NCBI GenBank assembly: GCA_003663045.1
Contig: QMZG01000002.1
Span: 1 to 26,964 of the forward strand
Length of the DNA stretch: 26,964 nucleotides
DNA from: Candidatus Altarchaeales archaeon
GTDB lineage: Archaea; Altiarchaeota; Altiarchaeia; IMC4; QMZM01
Reading direction: 5' to 3'
The notes under the pieces were generated by a model that did not search any database, was not told where the DNA came from, and worked only from the letters and a program-made list of their open reading frames with translations. Shown here in pieces: positions 7,746 through 15,161 of this stretch (within the stretch, counting starts at the first letter, position 1; every line of letters starts with the position of its first letter). The position numbers and the translations under genes are program-made.

Positions 7746-8677
7746 TTTACATCCTTTACCCCATCTGTCGTCACCTCAAAGACACACTCACCCTCCGGCA
7801 TACTTGGAGAATCGATCAAGCGAGCAATCCTCTTGTCGCCCTTACCCTTCCTTAGATATATTCTGAAGGTGGCAGTGTGTCCAACCACATGTCCTCCAAT
7901 TGGGGCAGTGGGGTCAGCAAATAATACGTCGGGTCGAGACATCACCTGGTTAGTGACTAAGATAGCTGCATTATGGAGGTCGCCAAGTCTCCTCTGGAGT
8001 AGATGCATGTGCCTGTTGATCTTTTGCTGTCTCCCGGCGAGAGTCCCCCTACCAACATATTCAACCCTGAAGTGTGCTGTAAGTGAATCAACAACAACCA
8101 AGCCAATGTTATATTCATCAGCCAATTCAGCGGCCTTCTCAGCCAAAAGCATCTGGTGATCTGAGTTATATGCCCTGGCGACATGGATATTCTTTAAAAC
8201 CTCCTGTGGATCCAATTTGAGGGCTTTCGCCATCTGCTGAATCCTTTCGGGTCTAAACGTGTTTTCCGTATCGATATAGACCGCAGACCTGTTTAGACCA
8301 CCCTTCTCCTCGGGTAATTGAACATTTACAGCTAGTTGATGCCCTATCTGGGTTTTCCCGGAACCGTATTTGCCGTAGAGCTCTGTGATGGCCTGGGTTT
8401 CAACACCGCCCCCAATCAATTTATCCAGTTCCTTGCTACCGGTGGTTATCTTACCAACCCGCTCTCTCTTCCTTAGGGCATCTAAGCCGGTTTCAAAACC
8501 CATCTTCAGGTTTTCTCTGGCGGCGTTGATAATCTTTATTACAGATGACTCGCCTAAACCAATATCCTTCAATTCTGATATGGATGCGGCTGCGATGGAT
8601 TCAATACTGGAAAACCCCGCCTCCTTCAATTTTTCAGCAACCTTTTCACCTACTCCAGGCAATTCTTCAATTTCCAT
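7742..8677 (-). CDS. radA: DNA repair and recombination protein RadA
   Basis: Archaeal RecA/Rad51-family strand-exchange recombinase. 311 residues. An N-terminal helix-hairpin-helix domain (LPGVGEKVAEKLKEAG and a second hairpin at about residues 36-52) precedes the linker and ATPase core. Walker A is GKYGSGKT at 102-109 and Walker B is LVVVDS; the L1/L2 region carries RRLGDLHNAAILVTNQV. The usual polymerisation motif FxxA appears to read FETG at 61-64, with Gly in the Ala place, worth checking by alignment. Slightly shorter than typical (about 320). It leads the radA-metK pair. The 66-base gap to lonB contains only AT-rich sequence with a near-repeat at 8701-8722. Confidence 0.97.
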   Translation of the reverse strand: MEIEELPGVGEKVAEKLKEAGFSSIESIAAASISELKDIGLGESSVIKIINAARENLKMGFETGLDALRKRERVGKITTGSKELDKLIGGGVETQAITELYGKYGSGKTQIGHQLAVNVQLPEEKGGLNRSAVYIDTENTFRPERIQQMAKALKLDPQEVLKNIHVARAYNSDHQMLLAEKAAELADEYNIGLVVVDSLTAHFRVEYVGRGTLAGRQQKINRHMHLLQRRLGDLHNAAILVTNQVMSRPDVLFADPTAPIGGHVVGHTATFRIYLRKGKGDKRIARLIDSPSMPEGECVFEVTTDGVKDVK

Positions 8678-8743
8678 TGTAATCTAAATTCCTAACTCTA
8701 ATTATTTAGAAATATTTAGAAAAGAGAATAAATATAAGGAAAA

Positions 8744-10714
8744 TTACTGATCAACCAATTTACTCATCTTCTCGATTATCTCTCTACCATCCACAAAGGA
8801 ATGCCTTAGAACATCTATTAAATTTTCTGCGGTTACTATCTCAATCTTTCCTTCATATTTTTTTTCGAGAAGGACATCATTTTCATTACTCTTGGGGATG
8901 ATTACCCTCTTTAGACCCGTTTCTATAGCAGCCTCTATTTTCTGAGTAACACCTCCCACTGGAAGGACTTCTCCCCTCACGGTTAAAGAACCTGTCATGG
9001 CAACACTTTGATCCACTGGAACATTCTTTAGTGCAGAGATAACAGCGACTGCAACGCTAACGCTGGCGGAGTCACCTTCAACGCCCTCATATGTCTGCAA
9101 GAATTGAACGAATATATCATATTTCTCCTTTATATCCTCACCATAGATTTTCATTATAACGGCCGATACATTCTGAACCGCCTCCTTTGCTATTTCCCCA
9201 AGTTTTCCTGTGGCAATGATCGCAGATTTTTTACCACCAACTGCAACTTCAGCCTCTATTGGCAGGATTGTACCCCCCTCTCCAAGAACTGCGAGACCAT
9301 TAACCCTACCTATTCTATTTCCATGAGTTATCAAAACATTGTATTCCTTTTTTCTGTCAATATAGACCTCACCAATCTGCTGCTCCAATGTTCTTGCCGT
9401 TTTTTTACCCTCCAGAACATCCTCTCTTGTGACATATCTGTGCTTTTTTTCTATGGCGATATCCCCCGAGGCCCTAATTAAACCACCAAGCTCTCTAAAT
9501 CTCAGGGTAATTTTATTCTTCATTCCCGCCTTTCTCTTTGCCTCTCTAATTACCTCTTCCATCGCGTCTTTACTGAAATGTGGGATCTTCCCATCCCTCT
9601 CTACCTCCTGAGCTACAAATTGAACTAACTTCTTTCTATTCATGTCATTATCTTCCATCATGTCTTCCATATAGACCTCATAGCCATAGCCGCGAATTCT
9701 GGAGCGAAGGGCGGGATGCATATGCTGTATCACATTGTAGTTTCCAGCTGCTACCAGTATGAAATCGCAAGGAACCGGGTCCGTCATAACCATGGCTCCT
9801 GAACTCATTTCACTTCTTCCGGTTATAGGTAATTGCTTTTCCTGTAATGCTGTTAATAGATCCTGTTGTGACCTACCCAATGTGCCTATTTCATCAATAA
9901 AGAGAACACCTTTATTTGCCTTATGAATTAATCCAGAGACTACCCTCAAATGAGGTGGTGTTCCCAAGCCCCCACTCTGTAGGGGATCATGTTTTATATC
10001 CCCCAACAATGCCCCAGCATGCGCTCCAGTCCCATCATAAAATGGAGCTTTTTTTCTGTTGGCGTTATCAACAATAAGCCGGGGAACATTTGATTTAATG
10101 CCCCCGAGCATCATACCCCTTAGATTCAGACTGGAGAATAGGAGAAACATTAAGCCAAGACCCATAGGTATGAAAAATAGCATGGAATCTATTTCTATTT
10201 CTTCATAGTTAAAATACATCTTACCAAGTATAAGTGTGGTATACAAAAGCATTGGCAGAATAAAGAACAATAATATAATAAAACCTGTATTTGGCTTTTT
10301 TGCCTTTTCTGTAAGGCCCTCCTTTTCCCTCTCGGCCTTTACTATCTTTATCCCCTCACCTCCCGGAACCGTTTTTATCTTTGGATTATTCTCATCCTCG
10401 GGATTTGGATAAGCTAGAATATCAACCAATTCCTCGGATGGGAGGAGTTCTGTCATTGCATTTGCCAGCATTGACTTTCCAGTTCCAGGTTCTCCGATCA
10501 GGAGAACATTTCTTCTCTGTTTGGCAGCCTTCTTTATTATGTCAACAGCCTTGTCTTGTCCAATAACCTGATCTACTAATTTTTCTGGAATCTGGATCTC
10601 ATCGGTATTCTCAAAATCGTCCCACGATTTCATATCCATTATGCTCTTCTTTTTCCCCTTTTTGTCTCCCTTCTTTTCGATTTTTCTGGATGGTTGTTGC
10701 GTTTTCTCTTTCAT
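8744..10714 (-). CDS. lonB: Archaeal Lon protease (LonB), membrane-anchored
   Basis: ATP-dependent serine protease for protein quality control at the membrane. From the ATG at 10714 it has 656 residues. A Lys-rich N-terminus precedes the AAA+ module: Walker A GEPGTGKS at 74-81 and Walker B VLFIDE at about 270-275. Two membrane helices (about 145-165 and 178-198) are inserted between Walker A and B, as is typical for LonB. The C-terminal protease domain has the Ser549/Lys592 dyad (in GDSAS and GGVTQKIEAA), 43 residues apart as in E. coli Lon. A TTG at 10726 would add four residues; the ATG is preferred. A 16-bp palindrome lies 45-60 bases upstream. Confidence 0.97.
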   Translation of the reverse strand: MKEKTQQPSRKIEKKGDKKGKKKSIMDMKSWDDFENTDEIQIPEKLVDQVIGQDKAVDIIKKAAKQRRNVLLIGEPGTGKSMLANAMTELLPSEELVDILAYPNPEDENNPKIKTVPGGEGIKIVKAEREKEGLTEKAKKPNTGFIILLFFILPMLLYTTLILGKMYFNYEEIEIDSMLFFIPMGLGLMFLLFSSLNLRGMMLGGIKSNVPRLIVDNANRKKAPFYDGTGAHAGALLGDIKHDPLQSGGLGTPPHLRVVSGLIHKANKGVLFIDEIGTLGRSQQDLLTALQEKQLPITGRSEMSSGAMVMTDPVPCDFILVAAGNYNVIQHMHPALRSRIRGYGYEVYMEDMMEDNDMNRKKLVQFVAQEVERDGKIPHFSKDAMEEVIREAKRKAGMKNKITLRFRELGGLIRASGDIAIEKKHRYVTREDVLEGKKTARTLEQQIGEVYIDRKKEYNVLITHGNRIGRVNGLAVLGEGGTILPIEAEVAVGGKKSAIIATGKLGEIAKEAVQNVSAVIMKIYGEDIKEKYDIFVQFLQTYEGVEGDSASVSVAVAVISALKNVPVDQSVAMTGSLTVRGEVLPVGGVTQKIEAAIETGLKRVIIPKSNENDVLLEKKYEGKIEIVTAENLIDVLRHSFVDGREIIEKMSKLVDQ

Positions 10715-10758
10715 TATCTCAAGCAAAAATAGATTCCCCTCAGAACTTCATTAGAATG

Positions 10759-10774
10759 ATTGTAGATTTACAAT
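10759..10774. promoter_or_regulatory. Palindrome upstream of lonB, candidate operator
   Basis: ATTGTA and TACAAT form a perfect 6-bp inverted repeat around a GATT spacer. It lies 45-60 bases upstream of the lonB ATG and next to AT-rich, TATA-like sequence (10775-10805). Position and symmetry fit a binding site for a dimeric regulator of lonB. No regulator is identified, and AT-rich sequence can produce such palindromes by chance. Confidence 0.3.
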
Positions 10775-10840
10775 ACAATAATAGATAAAATGATATAAGG
10801 TTATATTATTATGTTTGCCTCAAAACTTAAATATCATGCT

Positions 10841-10864
10841 ACCATAGAATTTACCATAGAATTT
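10841..10864. repeat. Exact 12-bp tandem duplication over the kae1 stop codon
   Basis: ACCATAGAATTT occurs twice in tandem. On the minus strand it repeats the last codons and stop of kae1, so the sequence Ile-Leu-Trp-stop is followed by a second Ile-Leu-Trp-stop in the same frame. The copy leaves the protein unchanged and provides a back-up stop. Confidence 0.85.
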
Positions 10865-11822
10865 CAACATTATCGGTTCTAAATCTCTGTTTTACCACAG
10901 TGTCTTCTATCTTTTGTCTAACACCGGATTCATACATTAATAAACCCAGAAGGGCGACCATTACACCATTATCACTGCAGTATTTATTTGGGGTGAAGAA
11001 TTTCACTTTATGTTCCCTGCACATTTTTCTCAGCATTTCCTGCAATCTCTTGTTATTCCCAACACCCCCGGTAAGGAGAACCTCTCCCGCCTTAAGGTGT
11101 GCTAAAGCCCTTTCCGTTACTTCTGTCAACATAGAGAATGATGTTTCTTGAATTGAATAGCAGAGATCTTCTAAGGAAAATTTTGAGGATTTAAATTTAT
11201 TCACAGCAGAGGTTAAAATTCCGGAGAATGAGAGGTCTGTTCCCTTAACCACATATGGAAGTTCTATGTAATTTTTTCCCTTCTCAGCTAAATTCTCAAT
11301 CTTGGGTCCTGCTGGGTGTCTCAATCCAGTTTCCCTTCCAAATTTATCCAACATATTTCCAATTCCAATATCCAGGGTCTCCCCAAATATTCTGTAGCGA
11401 AAATCCTTCAACTTTAATATCTGAGTATTGCCACCAGAGACGTAAAGAATCAATGGGTCATTGAGTTTACCTAAAAATTTCCCGATCTCTATATGAGCCA
11501 CGCAGTGATTCACCCCGAGAATGGGGATCTTATAATGCAGAGATAACGCCCTCGCCCCAGTTGCAGTTGTCCTCAGACATGGACCGAGACCAGGACCCTG
11601 AGAGAAGGAAATCAAATCGATATCCTTGAAATTCAGATTTGATTCTTTTAGTGCTGAATCAATGGCTTTCTTAAAATTTTCACTCAGAAACTGGGCGGCT
11701 TCCCTGGGATGTATCCCCGCTGCCGGCGTGTAGATTTTTCTGACATCTGCAAGTATCTTTTTAGAGTCAATAATTCCAATCCCCAATGTATGGGCAGTGC
11801 CCTCTATTCCCAGAGAGATCAT
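10851..11822 (-). CDS. kae1: tRNA N6-threonylcarbamoyladenosine synthase subunit Kae1
   Basis: Catalytic ATPase-fold subunit of the KEOPS complex, transferring threonylcarbamoyl to A37 of tRNAs reading ANN codons. 323 residues. The IEGTAHTLGIGI start, SQGPGLGPCLRTT, the metal-binding NHCVAHIEIG (His-x3-His) and the LTGGVGNNKRLQEML and DNGVMVALLG blocks are diagnostic for Kae1/OSGEP. The protein ends at the usual QRFRTDxVE(I/V)xW tail, so it is not fused to the Bud32 kinase as in some archaea, and no bud32, cgi121 or pcc1 gene lies in the window. Divergent from endA, another tRNA-processing gene, with 74 bases between the starts. Confidence 0.97.
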   Translation of the reverse strand: MISLGIEGTAHTLGIGIIDSKKILADVRKIYTPAAGIHPREAAQFLSENFKKAIDSALKESNLNFKDIDLISFSQGPGLGPCLRTTATGARALSLHYKIPILGVNHCVAHIEIGKFLGKLNDPLILYVSGGNTQILKLKDFRYRIFGETLDIGIGNMLDKFGRETGLRHPAGPKIENLAEKGKNYIELPYVVKGTDLSFSGILTSAVNKFKSSKFSLEDLCYSIQETSFSMLTEVTERALAHLKAGEVLLTGGVGNNKRLQEMLRKMCREHKVKFFTPNKYCSDNGVMVALLGLLMYESGVRQKIEDTVVKQRFRTDNVEILW

Positions 11823-11865
11823 TTTTTCATTTATCTTCTTATGTTTTAATCTTTATTTTTAAAGT

Positions 11866-11884
11866 GGAATATTATAAAAAATAA
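11866..11884 (+). promoter_or_regulatory. Probable TATA region of endA
   Basis: GAATATTATAAAAAATAAG lies just before the endA ATG at 11897 and has no Shine-Dalgarno motif after it. The TATA-like core centres near 11875, so by usual archaeal spacing transcription would begin about at the ATG, predicting a leaderless mRNA. Inferred, not demonstrated. Confidence 0.45.
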
Positions 11885-11896
11885 GATTGAAATAAA

Positions 11897-12427
11897 ATGG
11901 GGGAAAAAAGCAAACCCGGCGTTGGAATTCTGTCGGGAACAAAGGTAATCGTAGGGGATAATGAACTGAGATCCTTCCTCAAAGAAAAGGGCTTTGGTGA
12001 GGAAAAAGGTAAGAGGCATGAGATTTCTTTGATAGAGGCAATTTATCTCGTGGAGAAGGAAAAGATGCGGGTTACCGATGGAAAAAAGATACTGGACTTT
12101 GATGATCTCTTGAAAAATGGCAATAAAGTTGAGGAGAATTTCTATGCCAAATATAGTGTTTATTCAGATCTGAGAGGTAGGGGGCTCCTGGTGAGGACTG
12201 GGTTGAAATTCGGCTCTGATTTCAGGGTTTATGAACGGGGTAGCAGCATAAAATCAGCCCATTCAAAATATCTTGTTCATGTAATTCCCGAAGAATACAC
12301 ATGTTCATTTCCAGAGATTGCAAGGGGGGTGAGGCTCTCCAAGAATGTCAATAAGGCCATGATCTATGCCATTGTTGATGAAGAGGGGGATATCACTTAC
12401 TATCAGATTGATAGAGTAAAATTATAA
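11897..12427 (+). CDS. endA: tRNA-intron endonuclease, short (homotetramer-type) form
   Basis: Cuts both ends of introns in precursor tRNAs at bulge-helix-bulge structures. The 176 residues carry the catalytic triad Tyr112 (FRVYERG), His122 (AHSKYLV) and Lys153 (NVNKAM), spaced 10 and 31 residues apart as in the Methanocaldococcus enzyme. Length and single catalytic domain fit the alpha-4 architecture rather than the duplicated alpha-2 or heteromeric forms. Literature generally ties the short form to canonical introns after position 37. This window nevertheless contains a tRNA-Leu with an apparent D-loop intron (15105-15161). The gene converges on S2 with six bases between stop codons. Confidence 0.96.
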   Translation: MGEKSKPGVGILSGTKVIVGDNELRSFLKEKGFGEEKGKRHEISLIEAIYLVEKEKMRVTDGKKILDFDDLLKNGNKVEENFYAKYSVYSDLRGRGLLVRTGLKFGSDFRVYERGSSIKSAHSKYLVHVIPEEYTCSFPEIARGVRLSKNVNKAMIYAIVDEEGDITYYQIDRVKL

Positions 12428-12433
12428 TGTATA

Positions 12434-13129
12434 TTACTTCTTTCTCCTAATTTTTCTTCTTCTTTTTAATCTTTGCTGTCTCTGCCTTTCCTGCATTTCT
12501 AAGAGATAGGGTTGAGCCTCCGCCTGAGATATAAATTCCTCTAAGGGGGCATCAAATTTCTCCCCTTTATTCTTCAAAACCTCTCGGGTCAATATCCAGT
12601 AGATCAAGGCCAGAGAATTCTTACCTTTATTATTAGAGGGTATAACGAGATCAATATTTTTTATCCTGGTATTTGTATCGCAGATTGCAACTACTGGAAT
12701 CCCAACTATTGATGCCTCCTCTATCGCCTGTTTATCCGCACTGGGATCCGTAACTATAATTAGCCTCGGTTCCGAATAGGTTTCTATATTTGGATTGGTC
12801 AATGTTCCGGAGACAAACCGTTTAGTAATGGCTTTTGCCCCAGTATATTGAGCAAATTTCTTTATACATCTCTTTCCATATACCCTATTAGAAACTAGGA
12901 GAATGTCTTCTGGATTATATCTTGAAATGAACCCCGCAGCGATCTTTATTCTGTCATTTATCTTTCTTACATCAAAGACGCAAAGCTTATCTGGTCTTAT
13001 CTTGTATATAAATTCCCTCATATCACTTGTCTTATACTTTAAGCCCACATGTACCCCATTGGAAAGATAATCATCCAAAGGAACCAAGAGTTCTTCTTCC
13101 TCCACTATTATCTCCTCTTCCTCGGTCAT
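12434..13129 (-). CDS. rpsB: 30S ribosomal protein S2
   Basis: uS2 of the small ribosomal subunit. 231 residues. LVPLDDYLSNGVHVGLKYKT at the N-terminus and the central VSNRVYGKRCIKKFA, ITKRFVSGTLTNPN, PRLIIVTDPSADKQAIEEA and GIPVVAICDTNT blocks are typical for archaeal S2. An acidic leader of about 14 residues (Glu-rich) precedes the core, and a basic Arg/Lys tail follows the LLEMQER segment. Its ATG comes one base after the Rpo6 stop. It is the last gene of the ribosomal supercluster; in several euryarchaea enolase sits between Rpo6 and S2, but here nothing does. Confidence 0.97.
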   Translation of the reverse strand: MTEEEEIIVEEEELLVPLDDYLSNGVHVGLKYKTSDMREFIYKIRPDKLCVFDVRKINDRIKIAAGFISRYNPEDILLVSNRVYGKRCIKKFAQYTGAKAITKRFVSGTLTNPNIETYSEPRLIIVTDPSADKQAIEEASIVGIPVVAICDTNTRIKNIDLVIPSNNKGKNSLALIYWILTREVLKNKGEKFDAPLEEFISQAEAQPYLLEMQERQRQQRLKRRRKIRRKK

Positions 13130-13130
13130 T

Positions 13131-13421
13131 TTACTCCATTTCTTCTATCAATTCTTCACCCTCTTCAACAATACCCTCCTTCTTTTCCTCCTCTTTTTCT
13201 TCTAAAGGAATTTCTGGTATTATCTTCACTTTCTTCCTTACCCTCTTCACTTCCCTTTTCTTAACTGTTATCGGTAGTACCCCCTTTTCAAGTTCCAGTT
13301 TTGCTATATCCAAGGGTTTCTCTACCGTTTTGGGAATCCTAATCAGGATTGGAGCACCCATTTTTATCTGTAACGCTCTCGCCCCCAACAACCTTGCTAT
13401 CTCAAATTTTGTATAGCTCAT
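13131..13421 (-). CDS. rpoK: DNA-directed RNA polymerase subunit K (Rpo6)
   Basis: Small assembly subunit, the counterpart of eukaryotic RPB6 and bacterial omega. The core MSYTKFEIARLLGARALQI...GAPILIRIP...PLDIAKLELEKGVLPITVKR is complete within about the first 62 residues. Total length is 96 because a charged tail of about 35 residues, first basic and then very Glu-rich, is appended. Archaeal Rpo6 is usually about 55-65 residues, so the tail is an addition shared in style with neighbouring proteins here. It lies four bases after the Rpo10 stop and one base before S2. Confidence 0.95.
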   Translation of the reverse strand: MSYTKFEIARLLGARALQIKMGAPILIRIPKTVEKPLDIAKLELEKGVLPITVKKREVKRVRKKVKIIPEIPLEEKEEEKKEGIVEEGEELIEEME

Positions 13422-13425
13422 TTTA

Positions 13426-13623
13426 TTAAAATTTTTTGAATTTCATGACCTCATCTATGGTCTCGGAATGAGACAAAAACATCCTTCTGCAGCAGTATCT
13501 CTCATAGCCCAAGGAATCCAAAACCTTCTTTGGATCCTCCCCCTTTGAAATTCTCTCACTGTATTCCTCCCAATCCTGTGCTATGGGCTTCCCGCAGGTA
13601 AAACATCTTATTGGAATTATCAT
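13426..13623 (-). CDS. rpoN: DNA-directed RNA polymerase subunit N (Rpo10)
   Basis: Zinc-binding core subunit matching eukaryotic RPB10. From the ATG at 13623 it has 65 residues, the family's usual size. MIIPIRCFTCGKPIAQDWEEY provides the CxxC pair and GYERYCCRRMFLSH the CC pair of the zinc site. The open frame extends upstream to 13722 within S9, but the family always starts at the IP(I/V)RCFTCG strand, so the internal ATG is the real start. It begins 10 bases after the S9 stop and is followed four bases later by rpoK. Confidence 0.97.
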   Translation of the reverse strand: MIIPIRCFTCGKPIAQDWEEYSERISKGEDPKKVLDSLGYERYCCRRMFLSHSETIDEVMKFKKF

Positions 13624-13633
13624 CTTTATCTTT

Positions 13634-14047
13634 TTAACGATAGGACTTCTGTCTCTTATGTCGTGGCCCTTTACTACTCTGGCTGGGCTTATGAGGCTCC
13701 GTAAGCCTGTGATCCCCCGCAATCATGGTTCTGTCATATTCTTGATATTTTGAGAGGAGATCATCACTCCCCGTCCATTCTACCAAGGCCCTGGCGATTG
13801 AGGAAGCAATGGCGTCTGCCTGCCCTATTGCCCCCCCACCTTTTACATTCACATCGATATTGATTTTATTTAAATCCACATAATCTGATGCCAGCATTAA
13901 TGCCAATCTAATTTTATCCCTTGCGAGTTCTGGCTGAAAGATTTCTAAGGGGATGGAGTTTATCCTGATATTTCCCTTTCCCTCTTTAACTGTAGATCTT
14001 GCAATAGCCCTCTTTCTCTTACCAGAGGAATGAACTATTTTACCCAT
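13634..14047 (-). CDS. rpsI: 30S ribosomal protein S9
   Basis: uS9 of the small subunit. 137 residues with HSSGKRKRAIARSTVKEGKG at the N-terminus, the VKGGGAIGQADAIASSIARALVEW helix region and the conserved basic tail ending KRQKSYR, whose final arginine contacts P-site tRNA in the family. Its start codon immediately abuts the L13 stop (14048). L18e, L13, S9, Rpo10, Rpo6 and S2 make one continuous minus-strand block. Confidence 0.97.
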   Translation of the reverse strand: MGKIVHSSGKRKRAIARSTVKEGKGNIRINSIPLEIFQPELARDKIRLALMLASDYVDLNKINIDVNVKGGGAIGQADAIASSIARALVEWTGSDDLLSKYQEYDRTMIAGDHRLTEPHKPSQSSKGPRHKRQKSYR

Positions 14048-14488
14048 TTAGAATTTACCTCCAATAAATCTACAGACCTCTCCTACGGTAATCCCTTTTA
14101 TATCCTTTTTCATTTCATTCAAATCCTCTATCTTGGCCTTTTTTATATCAATATTATGTCTTTTCCGTATTTCCTCTTCTGGAATACCAATGTAAACCAT
14201 TACCCTTTTAAATGCCTCTCTACCGCGAGATTTCCTCCATGGAAGCATCCCCCTTATAGACCTTCTGACAAATCTATCGGGCCTTTTCTGATGAAATGGT
14301 CCCTTTCTGGGATTTCCAAGATTTCTGATTTTCAGTTTTTCCAATTCTTTTCTAAAAATTACATCCTTATTTCCGGAAATAACTGCCTTTTCGGCATTCA
14401 CCACTATCACATCTTCCCCCAAAAGAGCCTTCTTGGCAACAAATGTGCAAAGCCTTCCCAGTATGTGACCTTCTGCGTTTATGATCAT
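14048..14488 (-). CDS. rplM: 50S ribosomal protein L13
   Basis: uL13 of the large subunit. 146 residues starting MIINAEGHILGRLCTFVAKKALLGEDVIVVNAEKAVISG, followed by GPFHQKRPDRFVRRSIRGMLPWRKSRGREAFKRVMVYIGIP, which is characteristic of archaeal L13. Starts 21 bases after the L18e stop and ends directly at the S9 start. Confidence 0.97.
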   Translation of the reverse strand: MIINAEGHILGRLCTFVAKKALLGEDVIVVNAEKAVISGNKDVIFRKELEKLKIRNLGNPRKGPFHQKRPDRFVRRSIRGMLPWRKSRGREAFKRVMVYIGIPEEEIRKRHNIDIKKAKIEDLNEMKKDIKGITVGEVCRFIGGKF

Positions 14489-14509
14489 TTTATTTAATTT
14501 TTATCAATT

Positions 14510-14875
14510 TTATCCGATTATCCTAACATTAGAGCCCTTGGGATTCTTCTTTATCAGCTCTGATATTGACATAAATTTTCCACCAGCCTTTTTTATTTTC
14601 TCCTTGGCACTTTGAGTAAATTTAAATGCTGCGATTTCTAGTTTATGATCTAAACTACCATCACCAAGAACCTTCCCTGGAACCACTACCGTTTCGCCCT
14701 TTTTAGTATGCTTATTTATTCTCCAGATATTTACCTCTCTTCTGTTTTTTCTGGATCTGGAGAGTTCCCTTGCCACCGCTCTCCATATTTTAGCATCCTC
14801 CTTTCTTGCAATCACTTTCAATTCATTTATCAATTCCAATCTTATAGGATCTTCATACTCAAAGGTTCTTGGCAT
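14510..14875 (-). CDS. rpl18e: 50S ribosomal protein L18e
   Basis: eL18 of the large subunit, 121 residues. NIWRINKHTKKGETVVVPGKVLGDGSLDHKLEIAAFKFTQSAKEKIKKAGG is the diagnostic core, and the end KNPKGSNVRIIG is standard. The ATG at 14875 follows an AAGGA stretch with short spacing. The 125 bases between it and the upstream tRNA-Leu hold no gene; a TATA-like GCATAAAAGC (about 14930-14939) could give this block its own promoter in addition to readthrough from rpo3 and the tRNA. Confidence 0.97.
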   Translation of the reverse strand: MPRTFEYEDPIRLELINELKVIARKEDAKIWRAVARELSRSRKNRREVNIWRINKHTKKGETVVVPGKVLGDGSLDHKLEIAAFKFTQSAKEKIKKAGGKFMSISELIKKNPKGSNVRIIG

Positions 14876-15045
14876 TTTTCCTTCGGAATAAAGGTATCAA
14901 ATTGCTTGAGTCATTATTGCTTTTATGCCTATCTATACCAGTGCCTAATTCAAAATCCTTTCCGAGTTCTACTTGCTGGAATTCGAATCTTTCTGAAGTT
15001 TGCGGGGGACGAGACTTGAACTCGCGAAGGCCTACGCCACACGGC

Positions 15046-15088
15046 ATTTGCTTGCAAAGCAAGTAAGGACCGAAGATTGCTTCGCCGT
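15046..15088 (-). other. tRNA-Leu anticodon-loop intron (43 nt, after position 37)
   Basis: Lies between G37 and G38 of tRNA-Leu(GAG). A 9-bp internal helix joins GCGAAGCAA with TTGCTTTGC (one G-U pair). Next to the anticodon stem, UUG pairs with CAA, followed by an A-G mismatch, giving a relaxed bulge-helix-bulge with 3-nt bulge AUG at the 3' site. An alternative fold exists in which GGAC pairs with GTCC, CGAAG with CTTCG, and CTTGC with GCAAG. Boundaries are fixed by the need for a 7-nt anticodon loop. Confidence 0.75.
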
Positions 15089-15104
15089 CCTCAACCGTGC
15101 CCCT

Positions 15105-15161
15105 TTAGCCCACGACGCCTAGGTTTGAATATGAATCAGGGGGTTTTTAAGACGTCTGTGT
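15105..15161 (-). other. tRNA-Leu D-loop intron (57 nt) with bulge-helix-bulge
   Basis: Minus-strand 5' side reads GGCC (15167-15164), bulge AAA (15163-15161), CAC, A, GACGTCT. The 3' side reads AGGCGTC, GTG, GGCT (15110-15107), bulge AAA (15106-15104), GGG. GGCC pairs with GGCT as a 4-bp central helix. CAC and GACGTCT pair with GTG and AGGCGTC as a 10-bp intron helix with one bulged A. GGG pairs with the CCC of the D-stem. Cutting each AAA after its second base and joining yields a standard leucine D-arm. The intron falls at about position 21/22. Confidence 0.8.

Noticed and set aside
7557..8159. A 200-codon plus-strand frame across the metK-radA junction
   Set aside because: Antisense to two strongly conserved genes, no promoter or ribosome-binding signal, composition of a shadow frame.
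10727..10850. Possible small gene or RNA in the lonB-kae1 gap
   Set aside because: No open frame with a start and no stable stem beyond the 16-bp palindrome; the sequence is AT-rich promoter-like.
13624..13722. Extended Rpo10 reading frame with 33 extra N-terminal residues
   Set aside because: The extra part overlaps S9, has no family similarity, and Rpo10 proteins always start at the zinc-ribbon strand.
14859..15062. A 67-codon minus-strand frame between tRNA-Leu and L18e
   Set aside because: It begins inside the second tRNA-Leu intron, runs through the tRNA 3' exon and ends inside L18e; the Ser/Arg-rich sequence resembles no protein, and the tRNA explains the region.
15105..15161. Reading the insert as a partial duplication of the tRNA 5' half instead of an intron
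   Set aside because: The insert shows only the short GGC(C/T)AAA similarity that forms the splice motif itself; it lacks acceptor and D-stem sequence, and its removal restores a normal tRNA.
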